DNA from: Coptis chinensis
Taxonomy: Eukaryota > Streptophyta > Magnoliopsida > Ranunculales > Ranunculaceae
Direction: 5' to 3'
DNA: 64,000 nt
NCBI GenBank assembly: GCA_015680905.1
Contig: CM027380.1
Location: forward strand, 37,068,001 to 37,132,000
Both the position numbers and the translations under genes were made by a program. The notes under the pieces are model-generated. The model had not been told where the DNA came from, did no database searches, and saw only the letters and a program-made list of their open reading frames with translations. Of the stretch, positions 1 through 11,778 are shown piece after piece. Within the stretch, counting starts at the first letter, position 1. Every line of letters starts with the position of its first letter.

Positions 1-295
1 AAAATTTATTAATTTATTTTTCAGTCACTTAAAAAAAACGAAAATGCTGAGTTGGCAATGCTAAGGTGCAAATGCTGAGTTGGTAGAAAATGCTGATGTG
101 GCTTGCCAAGTGGAAAATATAAATAAAACGAAAATGAAAAAACAATGACACATCATCACTTAACTGACGGAACCTAACAGATTGCTATTTTTGTGAAATC
201 GGGCATAGTACATTGTATCGTTTGTGAAAAAAAATTCTATGTTGATAAAAGTGTTAATAGGACCTAAATACGTTGCATATTTCTGTATTTAAACC
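1..295. mobile_element. Foldback/MULE-like terminal-inverted-repeat element, copy 1 (right half only)
   Basis: Bases 1-295 match the right arm of the complete copy at 44781-46068, ending in the same ctgtatttaaacc terminus. The left arm lies outside the window. The right flank (from about 296) is the C internal spacer, homologous to B near 47490, so the copy sits at a different place in C than copy 2 does in B. No coding capacity is present. The arm contains a run around 160-200 that is also in both arms of copy 2. Confidence 0.8.
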
Positions 296-2610
296 TAAAA
301 ATAATTGTCCCCTAATTTTATCTCAGATATCTATACATCTCACTAGCATTTAAACAAGGATCATCAATCTAACTCCTAAATTAATTCATGCATAATAATC
401 AAATCATCTTAAGATAAACAACTATACCGTGACATATGCTATGAAATGTAATGGCAGGTCCGTTTCTGAAACTTTTGGGTAGCGTGCCTTAAGTAGGTTC
501 TCTTAATGAATGTGTCAAGACACATAACACTTTGATTTTTCTACTCAAGTTTGATAACTCTAGTGTATAGTGGGCACACATTTTCTCACAATCTCAATGA
601 CAATCCAAGGAAGCCGAGCTTGATCAAACACATCTACCACTTACTGTCACACCAATCTATTACTAATTGAGCTAGAGGTCCTTATTAGGTGATACGGGGC
701 GTAGGTGTTGGCTAAAGAAGGAAGGAAATGGATATTCAAAAAGACAAGTCTGAGATAATAGGGTCTTCAAAATATGTAACTAGAGAAAACCTTGTTCTTA
801 CTTTGCTTCTACACTTAGTTTCCATCCTCAGCCTTTTTGTTTTGTCTTTTGACTCCTTTGATTATGTTTTTTAGAGTTTTTATTTTATTTCTATTTCTAT
901 TTTTCTTTTCTTTGGATGGAAACTTTCTTTTCTTTTCTTTTTCTATTTCCTTTTCTTTTCAAGCAACTAACTAATTTTTGTTTACACTGGTTTTTCTCTT
1001 ATCTTTTCTTCACTCGTCTTATTTCTCAAACTTATCCATATAGGTAGATTGATTTTATTTTTTATTTTGTTTTATTGGGCAAAAGATTTGTGGTTTGTGA
1101 AAAGGCTAATGAAAAGCGCTCAGTGGGGCGACTAGCGGAAAATATACTTAGGTTAGAATTTCTGGCTATATCGATCCAAAGAGGGCATAAATTCTTGCTT
1201 AGGATATGGTATGGTGATCAAGCAAGTGAATGTGTAATTTCTCTACTCGAAATTTACTTCTCCCTTGTGTCATTACTCAGATATTTCACTCTTATGAGGC
1301 TTTTAGGCTAGATGCTCACAGGATATGTATTAAGTACTATAACCTAGGTCTCAGAAAAATACTACCGTACAATCAAAGATGCTCATGCAAGATGTTCATG
1401 AAAAGATGCAATGACTATTACCTACATATTAATCTAAGTTTCAAAATTTTAATCCTAATTCAAGTACTACATGAGATTTCTAGACTAATATCATAATGGA
1501 GAAGGGAACAATACCATTATACTAAGTGCATAATATAAACTATTTTTATGATTTTTATACTTTTCTACTTTTTATACGATAATTAATACGTAATATACAA
1601 CCTAATATGTGCTTAAACATTTACAACGTGTTTCTATATATCCCACCCCCAAACAGAATCATGTTTTGTCCGCAACGTATGGAATGAAAATAAAGGATAG
1701 AGAGTACCATAGAAACGTGCTTGTAAATGGGAGCACCTAAAAAAGAAGGTTAATCTATACTAATATAAAGAAATTAAAATATACGCGACTCCTAAATGAG
1801 TTCCGCCCGTTATGGAGATAACTAACATGAAATAATAATTAGTGTTTGGGACATAAGCAGACTCTAACAGAAATAAAATAATAGTACCATACGTTCACAA
1901 ATCAAGCATGTGCATATCATGGCTCCTATAGGATTAGCTTCTGAAATTCCGCAAAATAGTGACATGTCACGAAATTAAGGTACCTAATTACATTATGCAT
2001 CCCAATTAAATCAACAAGGTCTATGGGTTATATATCTCGATATTTATACATGCAATTTTAATCTGGGAATGTACAATGTGCTAAAATTAAATATACCACC
2101 CCAAACAATATAGGATACATAATTCAATAGCTCAATTAAATTACGTAACAAACTAACCTAGAGCATAATTTAATAGACTCGACTGGAGTAAACATGAAAG
2201 GCAAAAGGTGGCAAAAAGTTTTGAAATGAAAGACCAAATACGCCACCCCCAAACAAAATTTGAAAACATATTTTAAGTTTGAAATTTTTGTTTGGCTTAT
2301 GCTCCAGAAAGGTGGTATTATACAAAACTTAAGTCTTTTAAAGTCAGATTCCCTAGACTTATTAATACATGTTTATGTTTTTAATTTTTTATAGGTTTTA
2401 TTTTTAGAAAAACAAAATTACGATGAAGAAAAAAAAAATAGAACTCATGGTGTATTCCCATAATATAAGATTGGAATGGAGTACACCAAAAAATACTATG
2501 AGTCTTTTATAGTCAAATACTCGAGACTTTATCTAGTATATATTAACATGCATATATCAACAATCTAAAAAGTTGTGGGGCTTTCCATAAATAATTATCA
2601 CAGAATGCAC
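296..2610 (-). other. Element C 3' internal spacer, non-coding, with polypurine-like modules
   Basis: Read on the minus strand this stretch is homologous to B 43860-47500 and, near 2400-2610, to E 61010-61120. It holds no convincing coding region; short open frames near 1075-1496 fall in sequence that is non-coding in B too. Two copies of a TTTGGGGGTGG-type purine block (minus strand, at 1642-1655 and 2242-2255) resemble the polypurine tract next to the LTR. A pyrimidine-rich CTTTT run at 895-965 is low-complexity. The site at about 1690-1710 is the empty counterpart of the foldback insertion in B. Confidence 0.75.
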
Positions 2611-4109
2611 TGATAAAAGTAAAATTTGAATATAATTATACCTACGAATAAAATGATGAATTTCAAACGCAAGTAAAACTAAAACTTATACAAATACTAT
2701 TTATCAAAGATCTATACTCTCGAATCTATCGAAATAGAGTGGAGTAAAAGATTCGTTCCACTCCTAGTTTTTTAGCATTCAATATTTTCTATAATTGTGA
2801 ATCTATCCAAAGTCTAATGAGAGTAATGGTGGGATTATACTACGATGTGAATTCTAAGCACAAGATACGCTAATTCAAACTACGGAATGCTACGGAATAC
2901 TAAGGTTTGAATCTAGAATAAGAATTAGTGGGGATTGAATCCAACTTAATAAACTAGCATAGATTGTTGTAATCCAATTCTTACGTTCTTATGGTAAGAA
3001 TTAGTCGTTCTAATCCCTAATCAATCATGGCAATCTCTACCAAATAATGACTAGCATGTGAGGAAGTCCAACCCATTCTCATAGTGAATCAACGACCTTC
3101 TAGAGTGGAATAGACTCTTACAACGATTCTACACTACACAATCAAGTTTTCATCAAGGCTTCATCAAACCCCTCTAATGGAGGTTTAGCCTTGATTCATC
3201 AAACTATCATTTCCATATGAAATTGAATAAAACATAATATAAAGATTATAACTTTACTATTTCAATCTACTCAAGAATTCAATTCGAAGTAAACAACTAA
3301 GAAATGAATAACAAATAAGAATTGAAATTAGATCTAAGCAATGTTAAATAGAAAAATCAAAATGATCAAGAACTAACTATTTTATTTATCTAATGAATGA
3401 TAAACAATGATTCAAATAACTAATCTAAAACAAGGTATTAAAAAAACTAATTAATTAACTAATAAAAATTCTCAAAACTAGATCTAGATTATTCTCTAAT
3501 GGCCACCTTCTATCCTAAGCTAATTGATACTTAAGAGCTAAGTCTTGTGTGTGGAAATGGAGGAGACCAGATCCACATTTTCGTGCATGGGCTGAGGGTC
3601 CATGTTTTGGGCCAGAAAATCGAGCCCAAAGCCCAATTTCTTCAGTCCACAGGGCCCTTTTCAACTGGCTTTAACTTCAATAGACTTTTTGTCCACTTTT
3701 TCTTCTTTGATTGGGTCAAGATTTAGACCATTGGAAAGCTCTTTTTGAGCCGGTCGTTTTGACATAAGGTACGCCCAATTCCAAGGCCTGAGTCCAAAGA
3801 TACGGTCTTTGGAAGTTCTGCTGACTTTGTGTGCTGTTTCTGCCCGCGTTGACTTTGACTTTTTAGCTTTTGACTGGGCTTTACAAAGACTTTTTCTCCT
3901 TGAATCTTGGCCTTTAATTACATAACTTCTTAGCAACCAACCCTTGCTCCTTTATCTCGCCAAAGTGGCACATTTCTGCACATAATTGACTTCAATGCCT
4001 GAAATACATAAAAATACGTAATCAGCATTAACTCTTATTTATTACTCGTATAATTGGTCTAAAAGTATTATTGTTAAGGGGTTAAAACTACAGTTTTGGG
4101 CTTTTATCA
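2611..4109 (-). repeat. Solo LTR of the A/E subfamily inserted in element C
   Basis: The minus strand begins TGATAAAAGCCC and ends TTTTATCA, about 1.5 kb, and is clearly similar along its length to the LTRs of A (26166-27638, 39411-40889) and E. The flanks are tgcac on the left and tgcgc on the right, a five-base target duplication with one difference. Sequence on the two sides joins into one continuous stretch when compared with E (60950-61030), which shows that no internal region belongs to this LTR. It looks older than the A LTRs, with more differences and no clear TATA box. Confidence 0.8.
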
Positions 4110-4223
4110 TGCGCCCCCAAGCAGAATCAAGCACCAAGATTTTCTATGACGTGGTTTAGCGGGATGAGAGTGAAGTCTAATGGACCGAGAACTTAATCTA
4201 GCGTGCAATTTCTTCTTTTTCCT

Positions 4224-4889
4224 CTAACGAAAGGGTGTCCAAGTGAATGAATGTGAGAAAAAGGATGGTTGTGGTAGATACTTGGAATATGGATAAGTTT
4301 TGAAAAAGTATGGGTGTACTGTCTCACATCGAAAAATGAAGGGATCAGGTGGCTTGTCCTCAGGTATTATTTCCTTACCAGATGGGTTTAGAAAATCATG
4401 GAGCATAGGAAAGGCGGGTGAATGGTGCTCAGCTAGTGTTATAAATTCTAGATCATCAGAGGCCTTGAGATATACAAGATATTCCTCAATAGGTGGGACA
4501 GAAGAATCACTGGGATATAGGGTGAAAAATTCTTCTTCTATCATGGCGTCAAGGGATGATTGGATGTTAATAATAGGGGACTATCAAGGTGGCAAAGAAA
4601 GGTTGCAAAATAGTCGAAGGAAATCTTCCTCGATTTCATCTATGTTCAAGGAGTCAAAATTATGATCTTTGTCTTCTTCCCTAAGAGGAGTATCTACTAG
4701 GGTAGGGAGGAAAGTGTCGGAAACACTAATGTGATATACAAAACTCTCAATGAATTTCACTTCTCCTTCTATAGGCAAACCTAGTTGTCCTTGCTTGAGT
4801 CTAAACATGTTAACCTCCACAGACAAATTTCCAAAGGAAAGAGTCATTGATACATCCCAACAATTTATTTGGGCATTGACGGTTGCCAA
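4224..4889 (-). pseudogene. Element C: conserved pol-replacing segment (acidic part plus YLPQP part)
   Basis: Two overlapping open stretches, in different frames, lie where pol would be in a complete Athila element. The upstream one contains an acidic IDEIEEDFLRLF run that parallels LDEEF-x-FLRA in B and E. The downstream one contains PFIFRCETV, TYPYSKYLPQP and an FTWTPFR ending, and E has clear counterparts at 60561-60880. I do not recognise either as a known domain. The region directly follows the protease remnant and precedes the 3' spacer. It is a fossil, and function is unknown. Confidence 0.6.
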
Positions 4890-5270
4890 AAAGGATGCCC
4901 TAAGATTATGGGAATAGAATCATGAGCAACTTCGGTGTCAAACATAAAGAAATCAATCGGGTAGTAAAAATCCTAAACTTTAACTAGAATGTTTTTAACT
5001 ACGCCTTTGGGATACTTAATAGAACGATTGGCTAACTGCAAAGTCATTTTGGTTGGTTTAAGTTGATAGAGACCTAATTGTTTATATAAATAAAAAGGGA
5101 GTAAGTTAACACTCGCCCCTAGGTCTTATAGTGTAGTTGTTATTAAGTTATCGCCTAAGGTGCATTGTACAGTTGGATGACCAGGTCCTTGTACTTAATA
5201 ATTCTGTTATGTTCAAATAAAGAGGGATATTGTTCAGTTAAAAAGGCTTCATGGGGTATGTTGGTTTTTC
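4890..5270 (-). pseudogene. Element C: protease-region remnant
   Basis: On the minus strand this piece encodes stretches like CTLGD and SVNLLPFYLYKQLGL, matching the aspartic protease region of A (36620-36900) and E (59880-60040). It stops at the LINE1 insertion at 5271 and resumes for about 50 bases at 18074-18123 before B begins. It is broken and was already part of a pol-less element. Confidence 0.7.
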
Positions 5271-6049
5271 TTTGGGATATCTCCTAGGCCTTCAACACCA
5301 TCGATTGGAACTTTCTTTGGGCAGTGTTACAGCAGTTAGGCTTTAGTGAGAAATGGATCCAATGGCTAAAAGGAGCTTTTGTGAGCAATTCTATGTCAAT
5401 CATGCTCAATGGAGGCCCTATTGGGCTTTTTTCTGCAGAGAAGGGTCTAAAGCAAGGTGACCCATGCTCTTCGCATTTGCAAAGGACTGTTTCAGTATAG
5501 GTATATTGAAAATGGTTCAAGATGAAAAAAATCCAACGTATGGTGGTCAATGCCAAGTACTGTAGTCCTTCTTATCTTATGTTTGTGGATGATATTTTCT
5601 TATTCTGCAATGCTAATATAAAGTGTATTAAAAATATTTTGCAACTTCTATATAGATATCAGGACACTTCTGGCCAGCTAGTAAACAAGGGGAAATTCAA
5701 AATATTTTTAGGCCCTATGGCTCAAAGCAGGAGAGATCGAATCCAGGAGACTCTGGGAATAAATGAAGGTACTTTGCCAGAAAAATACCTTGATGTCCCC
5801 CTCATTATAGGAAAGGTGACTAAAGCTGCTCTTGTACCTCTAGTGGACAGAATCAGAATAAAGGCTTCAGGGTGGGCCGGAAAGATGCTATCTTTTCAGG
5901 GCAGAGTGGTTCTTGCAAGACATGTGCTTAACAACATTCCGGTCCATAACATGGCTATATATAGATGGCCAAAATTAGTCCTAAAGGAATGTGAGAACAT
6001 CATAAGATACTTCATCTGGAGAGACAATCCAGTAGAGAGAAAAACAATA
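5271..6049 (+). pseudogene. LINE1 reverse transcriptase, first part
   Basis: Translation shows the polymerase motif A region (DIS-stop-AFNTIDWNFL, where the stop replaces the usual lysine of the KAFD motif), then motif B (GLKQGDP), and after a frame change the motif C box FVDDIFLF near 5580-5605. The long open part runs 5522-6055 and includes SGWAGKMLSFQGRVVLARHVL, typical of the thumb region of plant L1 reverse transcriptases. It ends at the MULE1 insertion. The enzyme would copy LINE RNA at a nicked target site. Stops and the missing N-terminal endonuclease make it inactive. Confidence 0.85.
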
Positions 6050-6160
6050 TGGTGATTTAGCTTTTGGGCCCAATTATAATTGGATAATTTGCGTTTGGTC
6101 ACCAATTGATCGTTTATTAGACATTGGGCCAAAATTGACGGTGATCCATCCATACTTTTT
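6050..6160. repeat. MULE1 left terminal inverted repeat
   Basis: It matches the reverse complement of 12457-12568 with few differences, including the internal gggcccaattataattgg and the stretch around ttgacggtgatcc. MULE terminal repeats bind transposase and often hold the promoters of both genes. The sequence from 6161 to 6960 has no recognised coding region and is likely promoter, 5' untranslated sequence and perhaps an intron. Confidence 0.85.
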
Positions 6161-6960
6161 GAAATGGTTAATTTACCCTTACACATGTACTGCACGTGAT
6201 TAAAATGAACGAGCAGAGATCAATGTTATTTTGAGATCACCGGCTAGTACGACTTTATATCCCGACCGTTTAGTTGTAACACGTGTCGTAATCTCTCACT
6301 AACTATCCTATTAGCGGGAAAAACACTCAGTTAACCGCTCTCTCACCCTAACATCTTTCATCTTCAGACAACACTCTCATTATCATCTTCAGACAACACT
6401 CTCTCATCATTCTCTAAACTCACTTTCTTCATATTTTCTTAAAATACCCAGACAAGCTTCTTAAAGTAACATATTTTGGAGTATCAGTTCAAACCCTAGA
6501 TTACTGGGTGGAAGTAAATGTGGTAGCTTTTAGCATTTTATTATCTAATCTTTGGATTAAAGCTTAAGGAAAGTCAGTTAGTAAGTACAAACTTTTCACT
6601 TCATTGTTTAGTTTCGTTTGTTCAGTTGTTTTTTATAGTTTGCATGTTTTGAATGTTTGTTTTTTTTTAAATCTATGTGGTTGACCAAACCCTAATTTGC
6701 TATTAAAAAAATTGGCCCAAAATCTAATTTTCTATTAAAAAATTGCCCTAAGCCTAATTTTTTTTAATAATAATGTGGTCCCAAACTCTAATTTTGGAAA
6801 CAAATAAATTGGTGTTTTTTACTAAAATTGGACACACTTTGAATTTGAATAATGTCAAATAGGTTCAAGTGAGACTCATCTGTATTGTATGTGTTGTAAA
6901 GTAACTTGTTGTTTATTGTCTCTCACAGACTTGTCTCTCTATCACATAGTTGAATATCAA

Positions 6961-7414
6961 ATGGGCAAAAGTAAGGGCAAGGGTGTTAGGAAGGGCAAGG
7001 GTCCATCACGAAGGAGGGGTGAGGATTATCCACCCCATTTAATGGGCGTTTGTAGATTTGGGTATAACAATTACCCTAATGATGAGGTTATACTTGCTAG
7101 AGCTTATGTTCATGAACATGGTGATAATGTTTCTCGTCAGGAAGTCCATGAGCATCTTTCTGAATATAGAGACAAGAAAGAAGCACAAAGGGTGGTTGTA
7201 GGACTACCTCCATATTCATCAGATGAGGAGGATTATCTTGAGGACTGTTTTAGGAAGGGTAAGTGTAAGGGTAAGGCTAAAGGTGAGGGAAGTTCAAGTC
7301 AAAACATCTTGGACAGGGAAACCAAACACAACCTAAGATGGTTGTGCAAGCTTTAATGTGTCTTGAAGAGTATCAATCTCTACAGACTGCACTCAAGAAT
7401 AAGAGGAAGAAGTG
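6961..7414 (+). pseudogene. MULE1 small lysine-rich ORF of unknown function
   Basis: The frame starts MGKSKGKGVRKGKG, continues through PPHLMGVCRFGYNNYPNDE and an acidic SSDEEDYLEDC patch, and reaches a second KGKCKGKAKGEG run. The open frame ends at 7353. However, a neighbouring frame from about 7285 reads on through MVVQALMCLEEYQSLQTALK to a stop at 7414, which suggests one small shift near the end. About 150 residues, very basic at both ends. I recognise no domain. MULE2 shows no counterpart at the matching place (25090-25700), so this may be a captured host fragment or an ORF lost from MULE2. Confidence 0.5.
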
Positions 7415-7677
7415 ATGGCTTTAAAGCTTTATGTTATGACTGTTTCAATGTTATTATGTTATGTTTGGTTGTTAAGTATGTGAGGATGCTACTGTGTTAT
7501 GTTTAGGTTGCTATGTTTGGTTGTTAAACTTATGTTTATGTTTTTTATGAATGGTGTTATGGTTTTTATATGATGTTTCAATGTTTTGAAGTTTATGAAA
7601 TGAAATGAAGTTATCATATGTTCTATATCTTGATATCAGTTATTTACCCTTATTGTTATTCTATGGTTGTATCAGTT

Positions 7678-10600
7678 ATGGGTGCTTTGAGAGGTGATAG
7701 GATATTTAGGTTGCACTATGATGGTTTTTGGATGCCTTTTGCACCTGGCAAGCTTAGTTACTCTTACTATAGGGGTGTGGGGAGTTGTAACTATGAGGTG
7801 AATGGTGATGAGATGTGTTACCTTGATTTGTTTAAGGAGATACATAAGAATTTTGGGGATGAGAAACCAGCTCATGTGTCCAATTCATTGCTAATGGACA
7901 TTTGACTTATTTTAGTAATGATAATGATATGTTGAAGATGTGGGATTTGATTAAACCTGAAAGGAATGGCTTGTATCATTTATTTGTCACATTGGCCACT
8001 TTGAAAGAAACCCCAATCCTAAGTAAAGGCCCTCCCAACATTGGGCCCAATCAACAACAACATAAAGCCCAACCCAGTCTGAATAGGCCCTTCAAGCCTC
8101 CAATATCCACAAACCAGTCTCCAATCCCAGCCACATCAAAACCAACAAACCCAATCAACCATGAAATAAGGAAATCACCTAGACTTACTGCAGCAATCCC
8201 AACAACACCAAAAGCCAAAAAACAAAGGGTGGTTGAAGTCAGGAAATCACCTAGGCTTAACCATGTTCCTTCCAATACCCCAGCAACACCAAAAGCTCCA
8301 AACCTAATCAATGTTTAGCTAAGAAAGTCATCAAGACTTCATCATACACCAATAGTACCTATGAAAGCCAAGAAACTCTTGTTTGGGCATTTACCTGAAG
8401 TTGTCTCTAATGTTGAAGCTGAAGTTAGAGTGGAACCTCAACTTACTGCAGAGGATGTGATTAAGGATTGGACAACTATGATTAATAGTGGTATGGCATT
8501 GGAGGACTTGGTTGACAATGAAGTTGAAGATGGTGGAGCCAGTGAGGATGATGAGGTTGATATGTTTATACAAGTGGGAGTTGAGTATGGTCCTAGTATT
8601 AAGCTGACTACTGGTTATATTAGTGAACCTTCATCTGATGAGGAAGATATTGATTTTATGCCTAATCCTAATGATGAAGTACATGATTTGGTGGATGAGC
8701 AATTGGATTTGGATGGGGATAATATTGATGAGGATGATGACATCTCTTCTTTTGTGAAGTTACCAAAGAATTTGTATGCATCTGAAGAACAAGAAAGAGT
8801 AGAGGGAAATCCAAGCACATAAACAAGATGGCAACTACTGCCCAAAATGGAATGGAGAACATATAAAGAGTGTAGGGAGTTTATGAAAAACCTAGCAATA
8901 TACCAAAAGTTTAGTTATGAGCAAGTGAGAAATAATAAGAGCAGGATCCGATTGAAGTGTAAGGATAAAGAATGTGGTTGGAGGTGTATTGTTATGAGTG
9001 ACAAACACACTTTCAAGTTGAGGAACTTTGTGGAGACTCACACTTGTGAGGCTGATGAAAAAAACAGAAATGCACAAGCAAAAGCACCATGGGTAGCTGA
9101 TAAGTTGGAAGGTTTTCTAAGATCTCATCCACAGATGAGGCCCAAAGACCTAATGTTGGAAGTGCTCAACCAATTTGGGGTACAACTTTCTTATTGGACT
9201 GCTTGGAAGGCTAAAGTTAGAGTGCTTGAGAGGATCAATGGTAACTATGAAGCTAGTTACTACAAGATAGCAGAACTCAGAGCACAAATACTTAAAAGGA
9301 ATGAAGGATCATTTTCAAAATGGTATAGGGATAAAGATGGTGAGTTTGTTGGTTTTTTCCTTGTCTATAAGGCATCACTTGATGGATTTGTTCAAGGATG
9401 TAGACCAGTTGTTGGTCTGGATGGATGCTTTTTGAAAGGTAAATATAGGGGTTGTGTATTGAGTGCCATTGGGTTAGATGCACAAAATGGGCTCTTTCCT
9501 CTTGGTATATATATATGCAGGGGGGAAGATAAAGATACATGGAATGAATTCTTGAAGAATCTGAAACCATACTTGAATAAACACCCTGAGACTCTTACAT
9601 TCATATCAGACAAACAAAAGGGACTCATAGATGCTGTTGATTCCAAATTTCCTTTTGCAAATCACAGGTACAACAAATTATGTTTTCTTATCCCAATTAT
9701 TTTAGTTATTATATCATATTTCAGTTGCATTTGACAAGAAGACTACTTTGTTTTATAGATTTTGTTTTAGGCACATGTATAAGAATTTTAAGAAAGATTT
9801 CAAGGGTTACTTGCAAAGTCTGAGTTGGGGGTGCAGCAAAGGCATACAAGGTACCTGAGCATGACTTGTTTATGGATCAGTTGGAGGAGGATGACCTAGA
9901 GGCAAAAGAGTGGTTAGATAGAGAACCCAAAAGCTGCTGGGCTAGGGCACATTTTGATGTCACATCAAAATATGATGCTATAACAAACAATTTCAGTGAG
10001 TCATTTAACAACTGGATCCTAAAAATTAGGGATAAATCTTTAATTTAGTTTGTGGACAAATATAGTCTGGCAGTTATGAGCTTGTTGCATCAAAGAAGAG
10101 AGATTTCATGTGAGATGCCAGATAATGAGTTGATTCCAGCTGCTGCTGATGTCATTGCAAGACTTGAGAAGAAACACACCAGATATAAGGTTTCAGGAGT
10201 GTCACTCACTGCCTATTGTGCCATCAACATCAAAAGTGAAAAAAAATTTGTAGTGGACTTGTCTAAACAAGAATGTCAGTGCATTGCTTAGCAAATGACT
10301 GGGCTTCCATGTGTGCATGCTATAGCTGTGATCAGACCATTGAGGCCAAGAAAAGAAAGTTGGGCAAGGTAAATTTTTACTATTAAACTTTAAATGATAT
10401 GATTTTGATATGTTAATGGATTCTAAACCCTAAGTATAACAATTGAAATTTGAATGTAAATAGGTATTGTAGTCCATACTATCATGTCAATGCATTCAGA
10501 GCAACTTATGCTGGTTTTATATTTCCATTTGATAATGAGGAGGATTGGGGCAAGGTAAATTGCTTTTGACTTGTGCATGTTGTTATATGAATTGGTTAGG

Positions 10601-11372
10601 TTACTTATAAGGGTTTGACTTGTGCATTGTTTAATGTTAATGACATGTTCAACCAGAAAACCATGTAGATCCTCCACCACTTGAGAGGCATCCAGGTAGG
10701 CCTAGAAAATAGAGAATAAGAGCTGATGATGAAGAGAAGGCGACAAGTAACAGAAAGTGCAAGAAATGTCATGAGCCAGGGCACAATAGGAGGACATGTC
10801 CACTAGGAAAGGGTGAAGGTAGGAAATCCAAAAAATCAAAGCAATCAACTGAAACCAATGAAGACAATGAAGCCAATGAAGCTGAGCCTCAAAATGTGGA
10901 CAACAATGAAGGTGAACCTCAAGTTGAGAATGTGGACAATAATGAAGGTGAACCTCAAGTGAATGATATCCCTATAACAACTAGAGGTGGTGACAGAAAA
11001 GGTGGTGGCAGAAGAGGTAGGGATCATAATGTCAATGTGCATGAAGTAGTGAATGAACCTGAAGTTTAGGAAGTAGTGAATGATATCCCTAGAGCAACTA
11101 GAGGTGGTAGAGCTGGTGCTACAATTGGTGGTAGAGCTGGTGGTACAACTGGTGGTAGAGTTGGTGGTACAACTGGTGGTAGAGTTGGTGGTACAGTTGG
11201 TGGCAGAGCTGAGAACCAAAGAAGATATAGTACAAGAAGTGCTGCAGGCAGAGAAGGTGGCAGAGGCTTGGGCTGGTGGTTAGGTCAAGATTCACAACCA
11301 CCCTTCACACCAGGACAATCAACACCTTGCCCTGTGTTCAGTGAGTCTCTGACTCAATCCCAACCCAATTAG
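7678..11372 (+). pseudogene. MULE1 MuDR-type transposase gene, multi-exon, inactivated
   Basis: Parts in order: an N-terminal domain like the PB1-like domain of plant MULE proteins (7678-7990); a proline/lysine linker with repeated RKSPRL boxes (8160-8340); an acidic segment (8361-8822); the MuDR DNA-binding domain (8847-9060, with C-x4-C and HTC); the MULE DDE domain (9060-9667, GLDGCFLKG and FISDKQKG holding two acidic residues); a C-x-x-H box, CFRHMYKNF, after an intron at 9668-9758; a SWIM zinc finger (CQC, then CVHA, 10275-10320); a CCHC knuckle (10763-10800); and a Gly/Arg-rich tail. Introns are also visible at 10369-10463 and from 10555. Decay includes a frame change near 7900, another in a G run near 9826, and stops where MULE2 has Gln or Trp (near 10048, 10289, 10710). 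It would cut and paste elements bearing its terminal repeats. Confidence 0.88.
11104..11210 (+). repeat. Short tandem repeat coding Gly-Gly-Arg-Val-Gly-Gly-Thr-Thr in the MULE1 tail
   Basis: A 24-base unit (ggtggtagagttggtggtac plus aact) is repeated about three to four times in frame near the transposase C-terminus. Such RGG-like tails often bind nucleic acid. MULE2 has different tail repeats at the matching place. Confidence 0.8.
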
Positions 11373-11778
11373 TGGATGTCTTGCTCAGTTGAGATACTCT
11401 GTTTATTAGGCAATGGCATGTTTTTGGTTTGTCATTTCATTTTGATGGTGGAGATAGACTAACTGACTGTTGAATTTGTTGTTGATGGCAATGTTGAAGC
11501 ATTTTGGTGGTATTTTGTTGGTTGTTTACAAACTTAAGCATCTGTGTCCCTGTTTGAATGAATGAATGAAGACTAATCATGTTTTTTGAAGTTTTGTAAT
11601 AACTGTTATAGGTAGAATATTATGTTTATTCATATAGAGTACTGATTACATCCTCTCAGTCTCTCACACTCTCTTACAGTACTCTCACACAGTCAGTCAC
11701 ACCATCTGCACTAGTAGGTAGATGACATTGTTCACATAGGAGGTAACCCCTGCAGATAGGAGATTCTTCCTTGCATAG
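11373..11778. other. MULE1 intergenic stretch between convergent genes
   Basis: This holds the probable 3' ends of the transposase gene (plus) and the small gene (minus). No coding signal seen. A tctcactctctcacac-like pyrimidine-rich run sits near 11655-11700. Confidence 0.6.

Noticed and set aside
1075-1496. Two overlapping small ORFs near the window start
   Set aside because: They lie in the C 3' spacer; the homologous B spacer (46280-46740) has no matching frame.
2611-4109. 3' LTR of element C
   Set aside because: E is continuous across the site, the flanks form a five-base duplication, and the LTR belongs to the other subfamily, so it is a solo LTR.
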